Shown piece after piece: positions 17,473 to 26,057 of a stretch of 34,520 nucleotides of DNA. Within the stretch, counting starts at the first letter, position 1; every line of letters begins with the position of its first letter. The DNA comes from Firmicutes bacterium UBA3936. Its GTDB lineage: Bacteria > Bacillota > Dethiobacteria > Dethiobacterales > Dethiobacteraceae. The notes under the pieces are model-generated. The model was not told the DNA's origin, did no database searches, and saw nothing but the letters and a program-made list of their open reading frames with translations. The stretch spans positions 1-34,520 of the forward strand of contig DGEC01000100.1 of assembly GCA_002385745.1 (NCBI GenBank), in the 5' to 3' direction. A program made the translations under genes and the position numbers.

Positions 17473-18211
17473 TGGCCAACTCCTCCTTCAGACAATCCCT
17501 GCGGCAGCGGCAGTCTGAATCAAACTGCTTGACATCGGCAAGAATTTTCTCTTGGCTTGTTATTTCACTGATTGTACCGTCGCTTACTACGATAACCTGG
17601 TGGGCAAGCCTGACGATTCTTTCCTGGTGGGAAATTATAACCAAAGTTGTATCGGAGTTTTCATGAATCCGCTCAAAGGTCTCCGTCAGCTTTTGGAAAC
17701 TCCACAAGTCTATTCCCGCTTCCGGTTCATCGAAAACGGCAACTCTTAATTTCCGGGCCAGCAGGGTGGCAATTTCAATGCGTTTTAATTCCCCGCCTGA
17801 AAGGGAAGTATTGACTTCCCGGTCAAGATAATCCTGGGTACACAGCCCCACGTCATAAAGCAGGTCGCAAGGCTCACCGGTTATGTTTTCACCGTTCGCA
17901 GCAAGACTTAAGAGTTCCTTTACCTGCAAGCCCTTAAAACGGGGAGGCTGCTGGAAAGCATAGCCTATGCCCATTCTTGCCCGCTCGGTAATACTCTTAT
18001 CGGTAATGTCCTCCCCGTCCAGTATGATTTTCCCTGAATCCGGCCGGTAAATCCCCATAATTGTTTTGGCAATGGAGGATTTTCCCCCGCCGTTGGGCCC
18101 GGTCATTACATAAATCTTTTTCTCTTCAAGCCTCAGGTTGATATTCTTTAAAATCTGAATGCGGTTATCGCCGTTCTGTGCCGTCACATTAATATTTTTC
18201 AGCTCCAGCAT
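17453..18211 (-). CDS. sufC: SufC-like Fe-S assembly ATPase (SmsC type)
   Basis: A 252-residue ABC-type ATPase: Walker A GPNGGGKSS (38-46), FQQPPRFKGLQVKELL (the SufC-typical Q-loop region), LSGGELKRIEIA (137-148), and DEPEAGIDLWS (161-171, the SufC signature). SufC drives conformational change in its SufB-like partner during Fe-S cluster assembly in the cytoplasm. The C-terminus has an unusual cysteine group (CRCRRDC and a further C near the end). The ATG at 18211 follows GGAGGCTAAGAGGG. It overlaps the next gene and forms a two-gene unit. Confidence 0.92.
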   Translation of the reverse strand: MLELKNINVTAQNGDNRIQILKNINLRLEEKKIYVMTGPNGGGKSSIAKTIMGIYRPDSGKIILDGEDITDKSITERARMGIGYAFQQPPRFKGLQVKELLSLAANGENITGEPCDLLYDVGLCTQDYLDREVNTSLSGGELKRIEIATLLARKLRVAVFDEPEAGIDLWSFQKLTETFERIHENSDTTLVIISHQERIVRLAHQVIVVSDGTISEITSQEKILADVKQFDSDCRCRRDCLKEELASAECDR

Positions 18212-18250
18212 CCCTCTTAGCCTCCATTAATTAATAAACGATTTTTTACC

Positions 18251-18270
18251 GGTCGACCAAGTTAATTATA
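18251..18270 (-). promoter_or_regulatory. Possible -10 box and GGTCGACC palindrome upstream of sufC
   Basis: On the minus strand a perfect TATAAT (18265-18270) has no good -35 partner. It is followed at once by the perfect palindrome GGTCGACC (18251-18258). A -10 without a -35, next to a palindrome, suggests a regulated promoter. An Rrf2/IscR-type site is possible, but the known consensus is not matched. Confidence 0.35.
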
Positions 18271-18340
18271 GCTCAGTGCAGGCAAAAATCATTTTCAGCC
18301 GCCCACTACCCTTGCATTCCCGCCGGTTTGCGCTTTTTCC

Positions 18341-18400
18341 AAAAAAATGCTTCCTGCCGTCATGTGTAGCTTGACCGGTATACAGACAGCGGCAGGAAGC
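18341..18400 (-). terminator. Rho-independent terminator after serA
   Basis: Minus strand: GCTTCCTGCCG (18390-18400), a 30-base loop, CGGCAGGAAGC (18349-18359), then ATTTTTTT. The stem is 11 perfect pairs; the loop is unusually long. Confidence 0.78.
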
Positions 18401-18424
18401 CGGGCAGCTATAATCACCGCATCC

Positions 18425-20002
18425 TTATTCAAGTTTGACAAAGCGAACGGATAGGATGGCATCAATTTCCTGCAGCTGCTGCAGGACATCTTCCGGCACC
18501 GGGCTGTCCACCTGAACTACCATTACCGCTTCTCCGCCCAGTGACTGGCGGCCCACCTGCATGCCGGCGATATTAATATTACTGTCACCCAGGATAATGC
18601 CAAACCTGCCGATAACTCCCGGCATATCATTGTAGGTGGCTACAAGCATATAACGGGAAGGAACAACTTCAATGCGGTATTTATCAATCTGAACAATGCG
18701 GATATCCTTATCATTGAAGATTGTCCCGGCCAGAGTTTTAACCCCATCCCCGGTCTTGACATGGACAGTAACAAGGTTTGTAAAGTTATCCGCGGTAGAA
18801 CTGGTTATTTCACGTATCTTGATGCCCCGCTGTTTGGCAATCAGCGGTGCATTCACATAATTGACCGTTTCTTTTAAAATAACCGACAGCATCCCGATTA
18901 AAAATGAAGTGGTAAGCGTGGAAACGGGATAGCCGGAAATCTCCCCGCCGTAGATTATCTCCAGCTTCTCAACCTTGCCGTCAAACAGCTGGGTATAAAG
19001 GGAGCCGAGCGTTCTCATCAGGGGGACAAAGGGCCTGAAAACAGACATTGTTTCCGGCGGAATAATAGGCATGTTGACAGCGCTTACCAGCGGGCCGCCA
19101 TACAAAGCATTCAGTACCTGTTCGGCAACCTGGACAGCCACATTAACCTGCGCTTCGGTAGTTGACGCTCCCAGGTGAGGGGTAACAATCACATTGGGAA
19201 GCTTGCAGAGAGGGTTGTCCGTTGCCGGTTCCTGCTCAAAAACATCTATGGCTGCTCCCGCCACCTTGCCGGATTTGAGAGCTTCATATAAGGCCTCTTC
19301 ATCGATAAGCCCTCCGCGGGCACAGTTAATAATCCGCACGCCGTCTTTCATCATGGCAATCTCTGCCTTGCCTATCATATGCTTGGTATCCCCGGTCAGC
19401 GGTGCGTGCAGGGTAATAAAATCAGACCGGCGCAAAACCTCCTCGAGAGTTGCCAGGGTAACTCCCAGTTTTTCAGCCCTGCTTTCTGAAATATAGGGAT
19501 CGTAGGCCAGAACCTCCATGCGCATCGCCTGGGCGCGCTTGATAACTTCTGAACCAATACGCCCCATGCCGATGACCCCCAGGGTTTTCTTATACAATTC
19601 AACCCCCATAAAGCTGCTGCGCTTCCATTCGCCGCTTTTCAGGGATCGGTCGGCTGCCGGAATATTGCGCGCCAGGGAAGTCATCAGGGCTATGGCATGT
19701 TCGGCGGCGGAAATAGTGTTTCCTTCGGGGGCATTCAGGACAATAATGCCCTTTTCCGTTGCCGCATCCACATCTATATTGTCTATTCCAACACCCGCAC
19801 GGCCAATAACTTTCAGCTTCTTACCGGCTTCAATTACCTGCCGGGTCACCTTTGTAGAACTGCGTACCACAAGTGCATCATAATCCGGAATAATTTGTAC
19901 AAGTTCTTCAGGCGTTAGATTTGTTCTGACATCTGTTTCAGCTTTTTCTTTTAGTTTATTAACTCCCAGTTCAGATATTTTGTCGCTGACAAGAATCTTC
20001 AT
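18425..20002 (-). CDS. serA: D-3-phosphoglycerate dehydrogenase
   Basis: A 525-residue type-1 SerA, the first enzyme of serine synthesis (3-phosphoglycerate to 3-phosphohydroxypyruvate, NAD-dependent). Seen: GRAGVGIDNID, the nucleotide-binding GVIGMGRIGSEV, NCARGGLIDEEAL with the catalytic Arg, VTPHLGAST with the catalytic His, an intervening domain, and a C-terminal ACT domain (MLVATYNDMPGVIGRFGIIL; about 455-525) that normally gives serine feedback. I chose the ATG at 20002, nine bases after AAGGAG; the frame is open farther upstream but has no ribosome binding site there. It has its own promoter, leader and terminator, so it appears to be a single-gene unit. Confidence 0.95.
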   Translation of the reverse strand: MKILVSDKISELGVNKLKEKAETDVRTNLTPEELVQIIPDYDALVVRSSTKVTRQVIEAGKKLKVIGRAGVGIDNIDVDAATEKGIIVLNAPEGNTISAAEHAIALMTSLARNIPAADRSLKSGEWKRSSFMGVELYKKTLGVIGMGRIGSEVIKRAQAMRMEVLAYDPYISESRAEKLGVTLATLEEVLRRSDFITLHAPLTGDTKHMIGKAEIAMMKDGVRIINCARGGLIDEEALYEALKSGKVAGAAIDVFEQEPATDNPLCKLPNVIVTPHLGASTTEAQVNVAVQVAEQVLNALYGGPLVSAVNMPIIPPETMSVFRPFVPLMRTLGSLYTQLFDGKVEKLEIIYGGEISGYPVSTLTTSFLIGMLSVILKETVNYVNAPLIAKQRGIKIREITSSTADNFTNLVTVHVKTGDGVKTLAGTIFNDKDIRIVQIDKYRIEVVPSRYMLVATYNDMPGVIGRFGIILGDSNINIAGMQVGRQSLGGEAVMVVQVDSPVPEDVLQQLQEIDAILSVRFVKLE

Positions 20003-20011
20003 CGCAATTAT

Positions 20012-20110
20012 CTCCTTCCGCGGTTCGTGAAAATTATGGCACGGTGCCCGCCGCGGAAACAGCAAATTTTCCTGTCACCCGGCAGGCCCCTTGGCGGTGA
20101 TAAAGGTGAC
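20012..20110 (-). promoter_or_regulatory. Structured leader of serA that can cover the ribosome binding site
   Basis: Two inverted repeats lie between the promoter and serA. GTCACC/GGTGAC pairs 20105-20110 with 20074-20079. TTCCGCGG/CCGCGGAA pairs 20051-20058 with 20016-20023. The second stem takes in two bases of the AAGGAG site (20012-20017), so folding could lower translation. It does not match a riboswitch I know. Confidence 0.5.
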
Positions 20111-20146
20111 GAGCATGCTAAACTCTGACAATATTTTGCTTTCTTC

Positions 20147-20176
20147 ATAATACCACACTGCTCCCAAACAGTGCAA
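20147..20176 (-). promoter_or_regulatory. Candidate sigma-A promoter of serA
   Basis: TTGCAC (20171-20176) and TATTAT (20147-20152) on the minus strand, spacer 18 bases. Transcription would start near 20140 and give a leader of about 135 bases. Confidence 0.5.
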
Positions 20177-20194
20177 GTTCTTTCTTCTCTCCCG

Positions 20195-20941
20195 TCACCA
20201 TAGTGTCTTTTTACCGGAATTTTCTTTTTTCCTCTGTTTTGCCGCCCTGTAAAGAGCCGCAAATAAAGCCGCTGCGTGGCTGAACTTTCGGCAGAGCCAC
20301 TCGGGATGCCACTGTACACCCAGTGCAAAGGGATGGCCGGGCATTTCCACGGCTTCTATGATACCGTCTGCGGCTGCCGCCGAAACCGACATGCCCCTTC
20401 CCGGAAAACGGATTGCCTGGTGATGAAGACTGTTAACGCGCAAGACTTTTTTGCCGGTAATGCGAAAAAGCAGGGAACCCTCGCGGACAGTTACCCTGTG
20501 AATCGGGTAATTGCGTGGTGCCCGCTGGTCATGCTGGATTTTTTCTATTCCCGCCAGGTCCTGCCACAGCTTCCCTCCCGCCGCTATGGCCATGATTTGC
20601 GCACCGCGGCAGATTCCCAAAACCGGCATTCCTGTCTGCAAAGCATAGCGGGCAAGATATATTTCCATTCCGTCCCTCTCCGGCTGGACACGTCCCTGGG
20701 CCGGCATAGCCTCTTCGCCGTAATGGACGGCATCGGGATCCCCTCCCCCGCTTAGCAGCAAGGCATCGGCCGCTTCCGCCGTTTTGCGCCAGAGACGGGG
20801 CGTCCCGCAGACAGGGATGAGCAGAGGAACGGCGCCGGTTTTGGCAACGGCGCCCACATACGCCTGCGACAGCCTGTTTTCACTGCCGACGCGATTGCAG
20901 GTAATACCGACTCTTACCGTCAGTTGGACTACCTCCCCCAA
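20195..20941 (-). CDS. Gamma-glutamyl-gamma-aminobutyrate hydrolase family protein (peptidase C26)
   Basis: A class I glutamine amidotransferase-like hydrolase of up to 248 residues. The nucleophile Cys is in LGICRGAQIMAIAAGG, the His and Glu are in GVQWHPEW, and LLLSGGGDPDAVHYGE is typical of the PuuD-like C26 group, which removes gamma-linked glutamate from substrates. The true substrate is unknown; no putrescine genes are nearby. The start is uncertain. TTG at 20941 lies before the GGGGGAGG site. A CTG at 20923, eight bases after it, would give a typical N-terminus (TVRVGIT) and may be the real start. It follows the ndoA terminator, so it may depend on read-through. Confidence 0.82.
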   Translation of the reverse strand: MGEVVQLTVRVGITCNRVGSENRLSQAYVGAVAKTGAVPLLIPVCGTPRLWRKTAEAADALLLSGGGDPDAVHYGEEAMPAQGRVQPERDGMEIYLARYALQTGMPVLGICRGAQIMAIAAGGKLWQDLAGIEKIQHDQRAPRNYPIHRVTVREGSLLFRITGKKVLRVNSLHHQAIRFPGRGMSVSAAAADGIIEAVEMPGHPFALGVQWHPEWLCRKFSHAAALFAALYRAAKQRKKENSGKKTLW

Positions 20942-20977
20942 AAATTAAAATACGTAACTTTTTCAGTTACGTATTTT
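20940..20977 (-). terminator. Terminator after ndoA
   Basis: Minus strand: AAAATACGTAACT (20965-20977), loop, AGTTACGTATTTT (20947-20959), then AATTTTT. Thirteen perfect pairs; the arm overlaps the ndoA stop codon. Confidence 0.8.
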
Positions 20978-21335
20978 AAAAATCTATTAGCCCCAGGGAT
21001 ATTTTTAAAGCCTGGTTCACTTTCTGCATCAATTTTTCGTCAAGTTCGGTAATCTTATCACGCATCCGCTGTTTATCGATCGTCCTGATCTGCTCCAGAA
21101 GGATTACTGAATCTTTTTCCAGACCATATTCTTTGGCTTCAACCTCAACATGGGTGGGCAGTTTTGCTTTGTCTATCTGTGAAGTAATGGCGGCGATAAT
21201 AACAGTGGGGCTGTACTTATTGCCGACATTGTTTTGAATAACCAGGACCGGCCGCACACCGCCCTGTTCGGAGCCAATAACAGGGCTTAAATCAGCAAAA
21301 AAAATGTAACCCCGTTTTACTTCCACCACATTCAC
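20976..21335 (-). CDS. ndoA: MazF/EndoA-type endoribonuclease toxin
   Basis: A 119-residue member of the PemK/MazF family: KRGYIFFADLSPVIGSEQGGVRPVLVIQN is the standard N-terminal barrel, followed by PTVIIAAITSQ and LEQIRTIDKQR. It cleaves single-stranded RNA at short sequences and is held inactive by the upstream antitoxin. The length and the position after alr and the antitoxin match Bacillus EndoA (NdoA). It starts at GTG 21335, overlapping the antitoxin stop by four bases (GTGA). Confidence 0.95.
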   Translation of the reverse strand: MNVVEVKRGYIFFADLSPVIGSEQGGVRPVLVIQNNVGNKYSPTVIIAAITSQIDKAKLPTHVEVEAKEYGLEKDSVILLEQIRTIDKQRMRDKITELDEKLMQKVNQALKISLGLIDF

Positions 21336-21604
21336 TTCTTACCCACCAATAATTCCGCAATTCGGGTTGCCTCATTTTCCACAACAAAGGCTTCGTTAGC
21401 AAGACGCAAGTTAATTTTAGCCATTTCAGCATAGCCACGCTTCATTTTTTCCCTGATCAGCTTTTTTTCCCGTTCGGAAAGATACAGGCGCATGGCCTCA
21501 CGAATGAAATCGGAACGGCTTCTTTTTTCCAGAGCAACGATATCGTCCACTTCTTCCAGCAAATGATGCGGCAAGCTGATCATAATCCGCTTGGTCTCCG
21601 CCAA
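21332..21604 (-). CDS. ndoAI: Ribbon-helix-helix antitoxin, NdoAI (MazE) type
   Basis: A 90-residue CopG/ribbon-helix-helix protein: KRIMISLPHHLLEEVDDI is the DNA-binding strand and first helix, and EKRSRSDFIREAMRLYLSER the second. The remainder (MKRGYAEMAKINLRLANEA) closely follows the Bacillus NdoAI C-terminal half, which occupies the toxin groove. I prefer TTG at 21604, eight bases after AGGGGG; the frame is also open from GTG 21613, which overlaps that site. It lies between alr and the toxin gene, as in Bacillus. Confidence 0.92.
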   Translation of the reverse strand: MAETKRIMISLPHHLLEEVDDIVALEKRSRSDFIREAMRLYLSEREKKLIREKMKRGYAEMAKINLRLANEAFVVENEATRIAELLVGKK

Positions 21605-21616
21605 AGACAGCACCCC

Positions 21617-22768
21617 CTAAATTTCGTCTTCTCCCAGGTAAATCCTTGGCACCCGGGGGCCGATGGCCGTTACAACCTCATAATTTATGGTGTTCAACCA
21701 GTGGGCAACTTCATCCACATGCAGTTCCGCATCCTGCTGTCTGCCGAACAGTACGGCTGTGTCCCCGGTTTTTACACCATCAATGCCCCGTACGGAAATC
21801 ATAGTTTGGTCCATGCAAACACGCCCTACCACGGGAGCCCGCATCCCGCGGACAAGAACCTGCCCGCGGTTGGAAAGCCGGCGCCGGTAGCCGTCTCCGT
21901 AGCCCACATTCAATGTGGCAATACGCTCAGGCTCTGATGTAACATAGGTGCTGCCATAGGAAATCCCGGTACCTGCGGGCACATCCTTAATAAATACAAT
22001 TTTCGCCTTCAGGGACATGGCCGGCCGTAAATCAATACTGTCCCATTTTGTTTCCGGAGAAGGAGAGAGGCCGTACAGGCCTATCCCCAGACGCACCATA
22101 TCCAGACGGGATTCGGGTAAATTTACGGCGGCAGCGCTGTTGGCTGCGTGCTTGCAGGGAATGTTGATCCCCTGTTCTTCCAGGCGCTTTACCAATACCA
22201 GGAAGCGCCTCAATTGTTCGCGGGCAGAGGAAAGATCCGCCCGGTCTGCAGAGGCGAAGTGGGTATAGAGGCCGGTGATGCGCAAGCCCGGAAGATCTTT
22301 AACAAATCGGACAAACCTGTCTGCATCTTCACAGGGGAAGCAGCCCAGCCGGGTCATACCCGTATCAACCTTGATGTGCACATCCATAATTCTGCCATCT
22401 TTAACGGCAGTGCGGGAAAAAGTCTCCGCTTCCTCTTTTGTAAAAAGGGACGGTACAAGGTTGTATTCCAGCAGATATGGTGCGTATTCCCGCGGCGTAA
22501 AGCCCAGGATCAGTATGGGTGCGTCAATACCGCTTTCCCGCAGCGGCACAGCTTCTTCCAGCATTCCCACACATAAGGCGGAAGCGCCGGCGGCCAGCGC
22601 TGCTCGGGCAACCTGTACTGCTCCGTGGCCATACCCGTCAGCCTTAACGGCAGCCATTAGCTTGACAGGAGAAGGAATACGGGTGCGAAACTGCCGGACG
22701 TTATGGGCTATTGCGCTTAAATCAATTTCCGCCCAGGTTGGCCGCAGCGGTAGCCTTTGCAATGCCAA
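21617..22768 (-). CDS. alr: Alanine racemase
   Basis: A 383-residue PLP enzyme that makes D-alanine for peptidoglycan. The PLP lysine is K42 in AVKADGYGHG; the second catalytic Tyr lies in GISYGSTYVT; VRLGIGLYGLSP and GRVCMDQTMI are further family motifs. The start is TTG at 22768, five bases after AGGTGG. It leads the alr-ndoAI-ndoA operon, with three to twelve bases between its stop and the antitoxin, depending on the antitoxin start. Confidence 0.95.
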   Translation of the reverse strand: MALQRLPLRPTWAEIDLSAIAHNVRQFRTRIPSPVKLMAAVKADGYGHGAVQVARAALAAGASALCVGMLEEAVPLRESGIDAPILILGFTPREYAPYLLEYNLVPSLFTKEEAETFSRTAVKDGRIMDVHIKVDTGMTRLGCFPCEDADRFVRFVKDLPGLRITGLYTHFASADRADLSSAREQLRRFLVLVKRLEEQGINIPCKHAANSAAAVNLPESRLDMVRLGIGLYGLSPSPETKWDSIDLRPAMSLKAKIVFIKDVPAGTGISYGSTYVTSEPERIATLNVGYGDGYRRRLSNRGQVLVRGMRAPVVGRVCMDQTMISVRGIDGVKTGDTAVLFGRQQDAELHVDEVAHWLNTINYEVVTAIGPRVPRIYLGEDEI

Positions 22769-22784
22769 AGCACCACCTATCGTT

Positions 22785-22798
22785 ACAATACATATTGT
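22785..22798. promoter_or_regulatory. 14-bp palindrome upstream of alr
   Basis: ACAATACATATTGT: six-base arms around a CA centre, about 17 bases before the alr start. On the minus strand its first part forms a TACAAT -10-like box with no convincing -35, so it could be an operator overlapping the promoter. Confidence 0.35.
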
Positions 22799-22855
22799 AT
22801 TCCACGGCAGAGTTGTTTATTCCTGCCGGTAATGATTGCCTCGCACAGTCATTTT

Positions 22856-24094
22856 TCATTGGCTTTTACCGGGCGAAACACCTTTTTCCAGGCCGAAATA
22901 ATTATGAATGGCCTCTGCCGCTTCCTGCAGGCGGTCGGCGGCAATCAGGCAGGAAATTTTTATTTCCGAGGTGGATATGATTTCGATATTGATGCCTGCA
23001 CCGGCCAGCGCCTCAAACATACCTGCCGCAACGCCGGAACTGTGAATCATGCCGGCGCCGACAATTGATATTTTCGCTACATCATGCTTGTGCAGCAGCT
23101 CCTTTGCTCCGATTTCAGCTACCAGAGGCTCCAGAACAAAGAGAGCCTTCCCGCAGTCTTCCTCTTTCACCGTAAACAAAATGTCATTTTCGCCGTTGCG
23201 GCGAATACTCTGAACAATCAGATCGACATTTATGCCCTCTTTCGCCAGGGCTGAAAAAATGCGGGCCGCTATCCCCGGCCTGTCCGGCACACCGATAACA
23301 GCTATTTTCACCTGGTCTTTATCACAGGCTATGCCGCTGATGACAGTTCCTTTTTCCAAACTTGCCGCCTTCTTGACAATAGTACCGGTTTCTTCATGGA
23401 AGCTGGAGCGGACATGAATCACTACACCGTGTTCCTTTCCGCATTCCACCGCCCGCGGGTGCAGAACCTTTGCTCCAAGGCTTGCCAGTTCCAGCAGTTC
23501 GTCATAGGTAATTTCCTGCAATTTGCGGGCCTTCGGCACAAGCTGCGGATCAACGGTAAAGACCCCGTCCACATCGGTGTAGATTTCACAGACTTCCGCG
23601 TCCAGGGCTGCCGCCAGGGCCACTGCCGTAGTGTCCGAGCCGCCCCGGCCCAGTGTATTAATATCACCCCGGGCATCGGCTCCCTGAAAACCGGCAACCA
23701 CCGCCACCTTCCCCGACTCCAGGGCTTCCTTCACGCGCCCGGCGTTAAACTCAAGAATTCTGGCATTTAGGTACCTGCCGTCCGTCAGCACCCCGGCCTG
23801 CGGCCCGCTGAAGGCGGCGGCGTCGCAGCCTATTTCCCGCAGGGCCATTGAGAGCAGGGCGGCGCTTACCAGTTCTCCCGTTGAAAGCAGCAGGGCCGTT
23901 TCCCGCTCCGGCGGCCGGGCGGCAATCCGGCCTGCCAGTTCCAGCAGTTCATCGGTGGTGTCGCCCATGGCCGAAACAACCACGGCCACCTGGATGCCGC
24001 GTGCCCTGGTATTTGCCACCCTCTTTGCCACATTAAATATTTTTTCTATATCACTGACGGATGTCCCGCCGTATTTTTGCACGATTCTTGCCAT
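22856..24094 (-). CDS. lysC: Aspartate kinase
   Basis: A 412-residue monofunctional aspartokinase, the first step of lysine, threonine and methionine synthesis. IVQKYGGTSV opens the kinase domain; GFQGADARGDINTLGRGGSDTTAVALA and EIYTDVDGVFTVDP are catalytic and substrate segments. Two ACT domains follow (VKIAVIGVPDRPGIAARIF and ISIVGAGMIHSSGVAAGMF), the usual site of lysine and/or threonine feedback. ATG at 24094 after GGAGGAAGAATT. It lies 30 bases after hom, third in the pheB-hom-lysC operon. Confidence 0.96.
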   Translation of the reverse strand: MARIVQKYGGTSVSDIEKIFNVAKRVANTRARGIQVAVVVSAMGDTTDELLELAGRIAARPPERETALLLSTGELVSAALLSMALREIGCDAAAFSGPQAGVLTDGRYLNARILEFNAGRVKEALESGKVAVVAGFQGADARGDINTLGRGGSDTTAVALAAALDAEVCEIYTDVDGVFTVDPQLVPKARKLQEITYDELLELASLGAKVLHPRAVECGKEHGVVIHVRSSFHEETGTIVKKAASLEKGTVISGIACDKDQVKIAVIGVPDRPGIAARIFSALAKEGINVDLIVQSIRRNGENDILFTVKEEDCGKALFVLEPLVAEIGAKELLHKHDVAKISIVGAGMIHSSGVAAGMFEALAGAGINIEIISTSEIKISCLIAADRLQEAAEAIHNYFGLEKGVSPGKSQ

Positions 24095-24124
24095 AATTCT
24101 TCCTCCGTCTTAAAAGCCTTCTTT

Positions 24125-25414
24125 TTAGTCTGCCACCCGCAAAATGCTGTTAATACTGCTGATCACCGGCATGGCAGACAAAGTTTCAACGGCCTGCCTA
24201 AACCTGCCTTCCTCAACATTGTGAGTAACCAAAACAATTTCCGCCGTTTCCGCGTCGCTGCGCTTCTGAATAATCATGTCCAGGCTGACCCGGGCATCGC
24301 CGAATGCCGTTGCCAACTTGGCAAAAACACCCGGTTCATCCTTAGCCTTCAGCCGCAGGTAGAAGCGTGAAACCTGCCTGTGCGGCGGGATAACTTCTTT
24401 TTTCGTAAAATCAGTTTCCATAATCCCGTTTTCTATTTCTTCCTTGATAATCCTGGCGGCATCCATAATATCTGCGCACACGGCGCTTCCTGTGGGCAAA
24501 GCTCCGGCGCCGCGCCCGAAAAACATAACCTCGCCTACGGCATCACCCTGCAGGAAAACGGCATTAAACTCATTTTCCACCGACGCCAGGGGATGACTCA
24601 GGGGAATTAGCGCGGGATGCACCCGCAGTACCAGCCCGTCTTCCTTTTCCTCTGCCACAGCCAATAGTTTCACGCTGTAACCCAGTTCCCGGGCATAGCG
24701 GATATCTCTTAATTTGACCTCCGTAATCCCCTCCGTACAGATATCATCCATGGAGATGAGAGCGGAAAAGGCCAGAGTTGCCATGATATTCAGTTTGTAA
24801 GCGGCATCCCGTCCTTCCACGTCAGACGCCGGGTCGGCCTCGGCAAAACCGCGGGCCTGGGCTTCCGCCAGAGCCTCGGCAAACTCCATCCCCTCCAGGG
24901 ACATCTTTGTCAGTATATAGTTGGTTGTTCCGTTAATAATGCCGATAATCTTTTTAATACGATTGGCCGCCAGGCAGTGTTTCAAAGGTCTGATCAGGGG
25001 AATTCCGCCGCCCACACTGGCTTCATAAAATATATTTTTCCCCTGGTTCTTGGCAATGGCAAGCAGTTCCGCACCGTTTTGAGCCATTAAATCTTTATTG
25101 GCCGTCACCACAAACTTGCCGTTTTCCAGGGCGCGAATAATAGCCTGGCGGGCAGCGCCAACGCCTCCCATAAGCTCAACAACAATATCAATCTCCGGGT
25201 CGCAGACCACATGGTCAATCTTTGTCGTCAACAGTTCCTGATCTACTGCCACGGGACGTTTTTTGCCGGTATCGCGCACGGCAATGCGTTTGACTTCAAG
25301 GCCGACTCCCAGTTTGCGTTCAATTTCCCTACCGTTTTTTTGCAGGATTTGCAGTGTTCCGCCCCCTACCGTCCCCAGGCCCAGCATACCGATTTTAATC
25401 GTCCTGTTTTTCAT
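24125..25414 (-). CDS. hom: Homoserine dehydrogenase
   Basis: A 429-residue NAD(P)-dependent enzyme that reduces aspartate semialdehyde to homoserine. The Rossmann motif GLGTVGGGTLQIL is at the N-terminus; VTANKDLMAQ, EASVGGGIPLI, GIINGTTNYILT and EADPASDVEGRDAAYK are catalytic-domain motifs. A C-terminal ACT domain (FYLRLKAKDEPGVFAKLATA) gives likely threonine control. ATG at 25414 with AAAGGAG seven bases upstream; 12 bases after the pheB stop. Confidence 0.96.
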   Translation of the reverse strand: MKNRTIKIGMLGLGTVGGGTLQILQKNGREIERKLGVGLEVKRIAVRDTGKKRPVAVDQELLTTKIDHVVCDPEIDIVVELMGGVGAARQAIIRALENGKFVVTANKDLMAQNGAELLAIAKNQGKNIFYEASVGGGIPLIRPLKHCLAANRIKKIIGIINGTTNYILTKMSLEGMEFAEALAEAQARGFAEADPASDVEGRDAAYKLNIMATLAFSALISMDDICTEGITEVKLRDIRYARELGYSVKLLAVAEEKEDGLVLRVHPALIPLSHPLASVENEFNAVFLQGDAVGEVMFFGRGAGALPTGSAVCADIMDAARIIKEEIENGIMETDFTKKEVIPPHRQVSRFYLRLKAKDEPGVFAKLATAFGDARVSLDMIIQKRSDAETAEIVLVTHNVEEGRFRQAVETLSAMPVISSINSILRVAD

Positions 25415-25426
25415 TGTACCACTCCT

Positions 25427-25864
25427 TTAGCTTTGCCCTCTGATTTCCAGTTTTCTTACTCCGGGAATACCGGCCAAGGTTGTCAAAAGCTCGCTCACAT
25501 CCACATTAAGCTGCTTTGTCTCAAAGGAAATAGTTACATCGGCCACACCCTGCAAAGGGATGCCCTGGTTGATTGTCAGGATGCTTCCCTTGGCCGCTGC
25601 AATGGAATTAAGCACTGCCGACAACACTCCCACCGTATGCTCAAGCATCAGGGAGATGGTCAGGATCTTCCCTCGGCTTGCTTCCTGAAAGGGGAAAATA
25701 TAGTCACGGTATTTGTAGAAGGCGCTCCGGCTGATGCCGACAGCCCGGACCGCTTCGTTTACCGTGGCGGCACGGCCTGTTTTTAGCAATTCTTTGGCTT
25801 CCGCTGTCTTCCTTAAGACTTGAGGCAGTACTTTTTCCTGCACAAGATACAGCTTCTCCGGCAT
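25427..25864 (-). CDS. pheB: ACT domain protein PheB (UPF0735)
   Basis: A 145-residue UPF0735 protein: an N-terminal helical part with a homeodomain-like helix-turn-helix look (TVNEAVRAVGISRSAFYKYRDYIF) and a C-terminal ACT domain (ILTISLMLEHTVGVLSAVLNSIA). Such proteins commonly precede hom and are annotated PheB, though their catalytic role is unsettled; an amino-acid-sensing regulator is plausible. I chose ATG at 25864 with GGGGAG five bases upstream. Confidence 0.92.
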   Translation of the reverse strand: MPEKLYLVQEKVLPQVLRKTAEAKELLKTGRAATVNEAVRAVGISRSAFYKYRDYIFPFQEASRGKILTISLMLEHTVGVLSAVLNSIAAAKGSILTINQGIPLQGVADVTISFETKQLNVDVSELLTTLAGIPGVRKLEIRGQS

Positions 25865-25915
25865 TTTTTCTCCCCGTCCACTGGGTATGGACATTTATTC
25901 ATAGTGTATAAACAG

Positions 25916-25944
25916 ATTATAGCACCCCCGGCACCGCAATGCAA
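25916..25944 (-). promoter_or_regulatory. Sigma-A promoter of pheB-hom-lysC
   Basis: Minus-strand TTGCAT (25939-25944), 17-base spacer, perfect TATAAT (25916-25921), about 50 bases before the pheB ATG. Confidence 0.65.
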
Positions 25945-25983
25945 TTATTATTATTATTTTATCCGCAATAATTTTTACTGCCG

Positions 25984-26001
25984 CTGCAGCCCAGGCTGCA
26001 G
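25984..26001. repeat. Inverted repeat in the divergent promoter region
   Basis: CTGCAGCC-CA-GGCTGCAG, eight perfect pairs, between the pheB promoter and the plus-strand small-gene cluster. It has no T-run on either side, so it is more likely a protein site than a terminator. The rest of 25945-26057 is AT-rich with no gene. Confidence 0.4.
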
Positions 26002-26057
26002 AAGCTTATTGCCGGGCAAATATACCGGGATTCTGCCTTTTTTGCAGCATTTCCTGT

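Noticed and set aside
20016..20058. T-box-like string (GGGCACCGTG) in the serA leader
   Set aside because: It resembles the T-box core at most positions, but the AGGGTGG part and a plausible stem I with specifier are missing, and the leader is short.
22800..22856. Terminator after lysC
   Set aside because: CGGCAG/CTGCCG forms only six pairs with a 12-base loop and no T-run.
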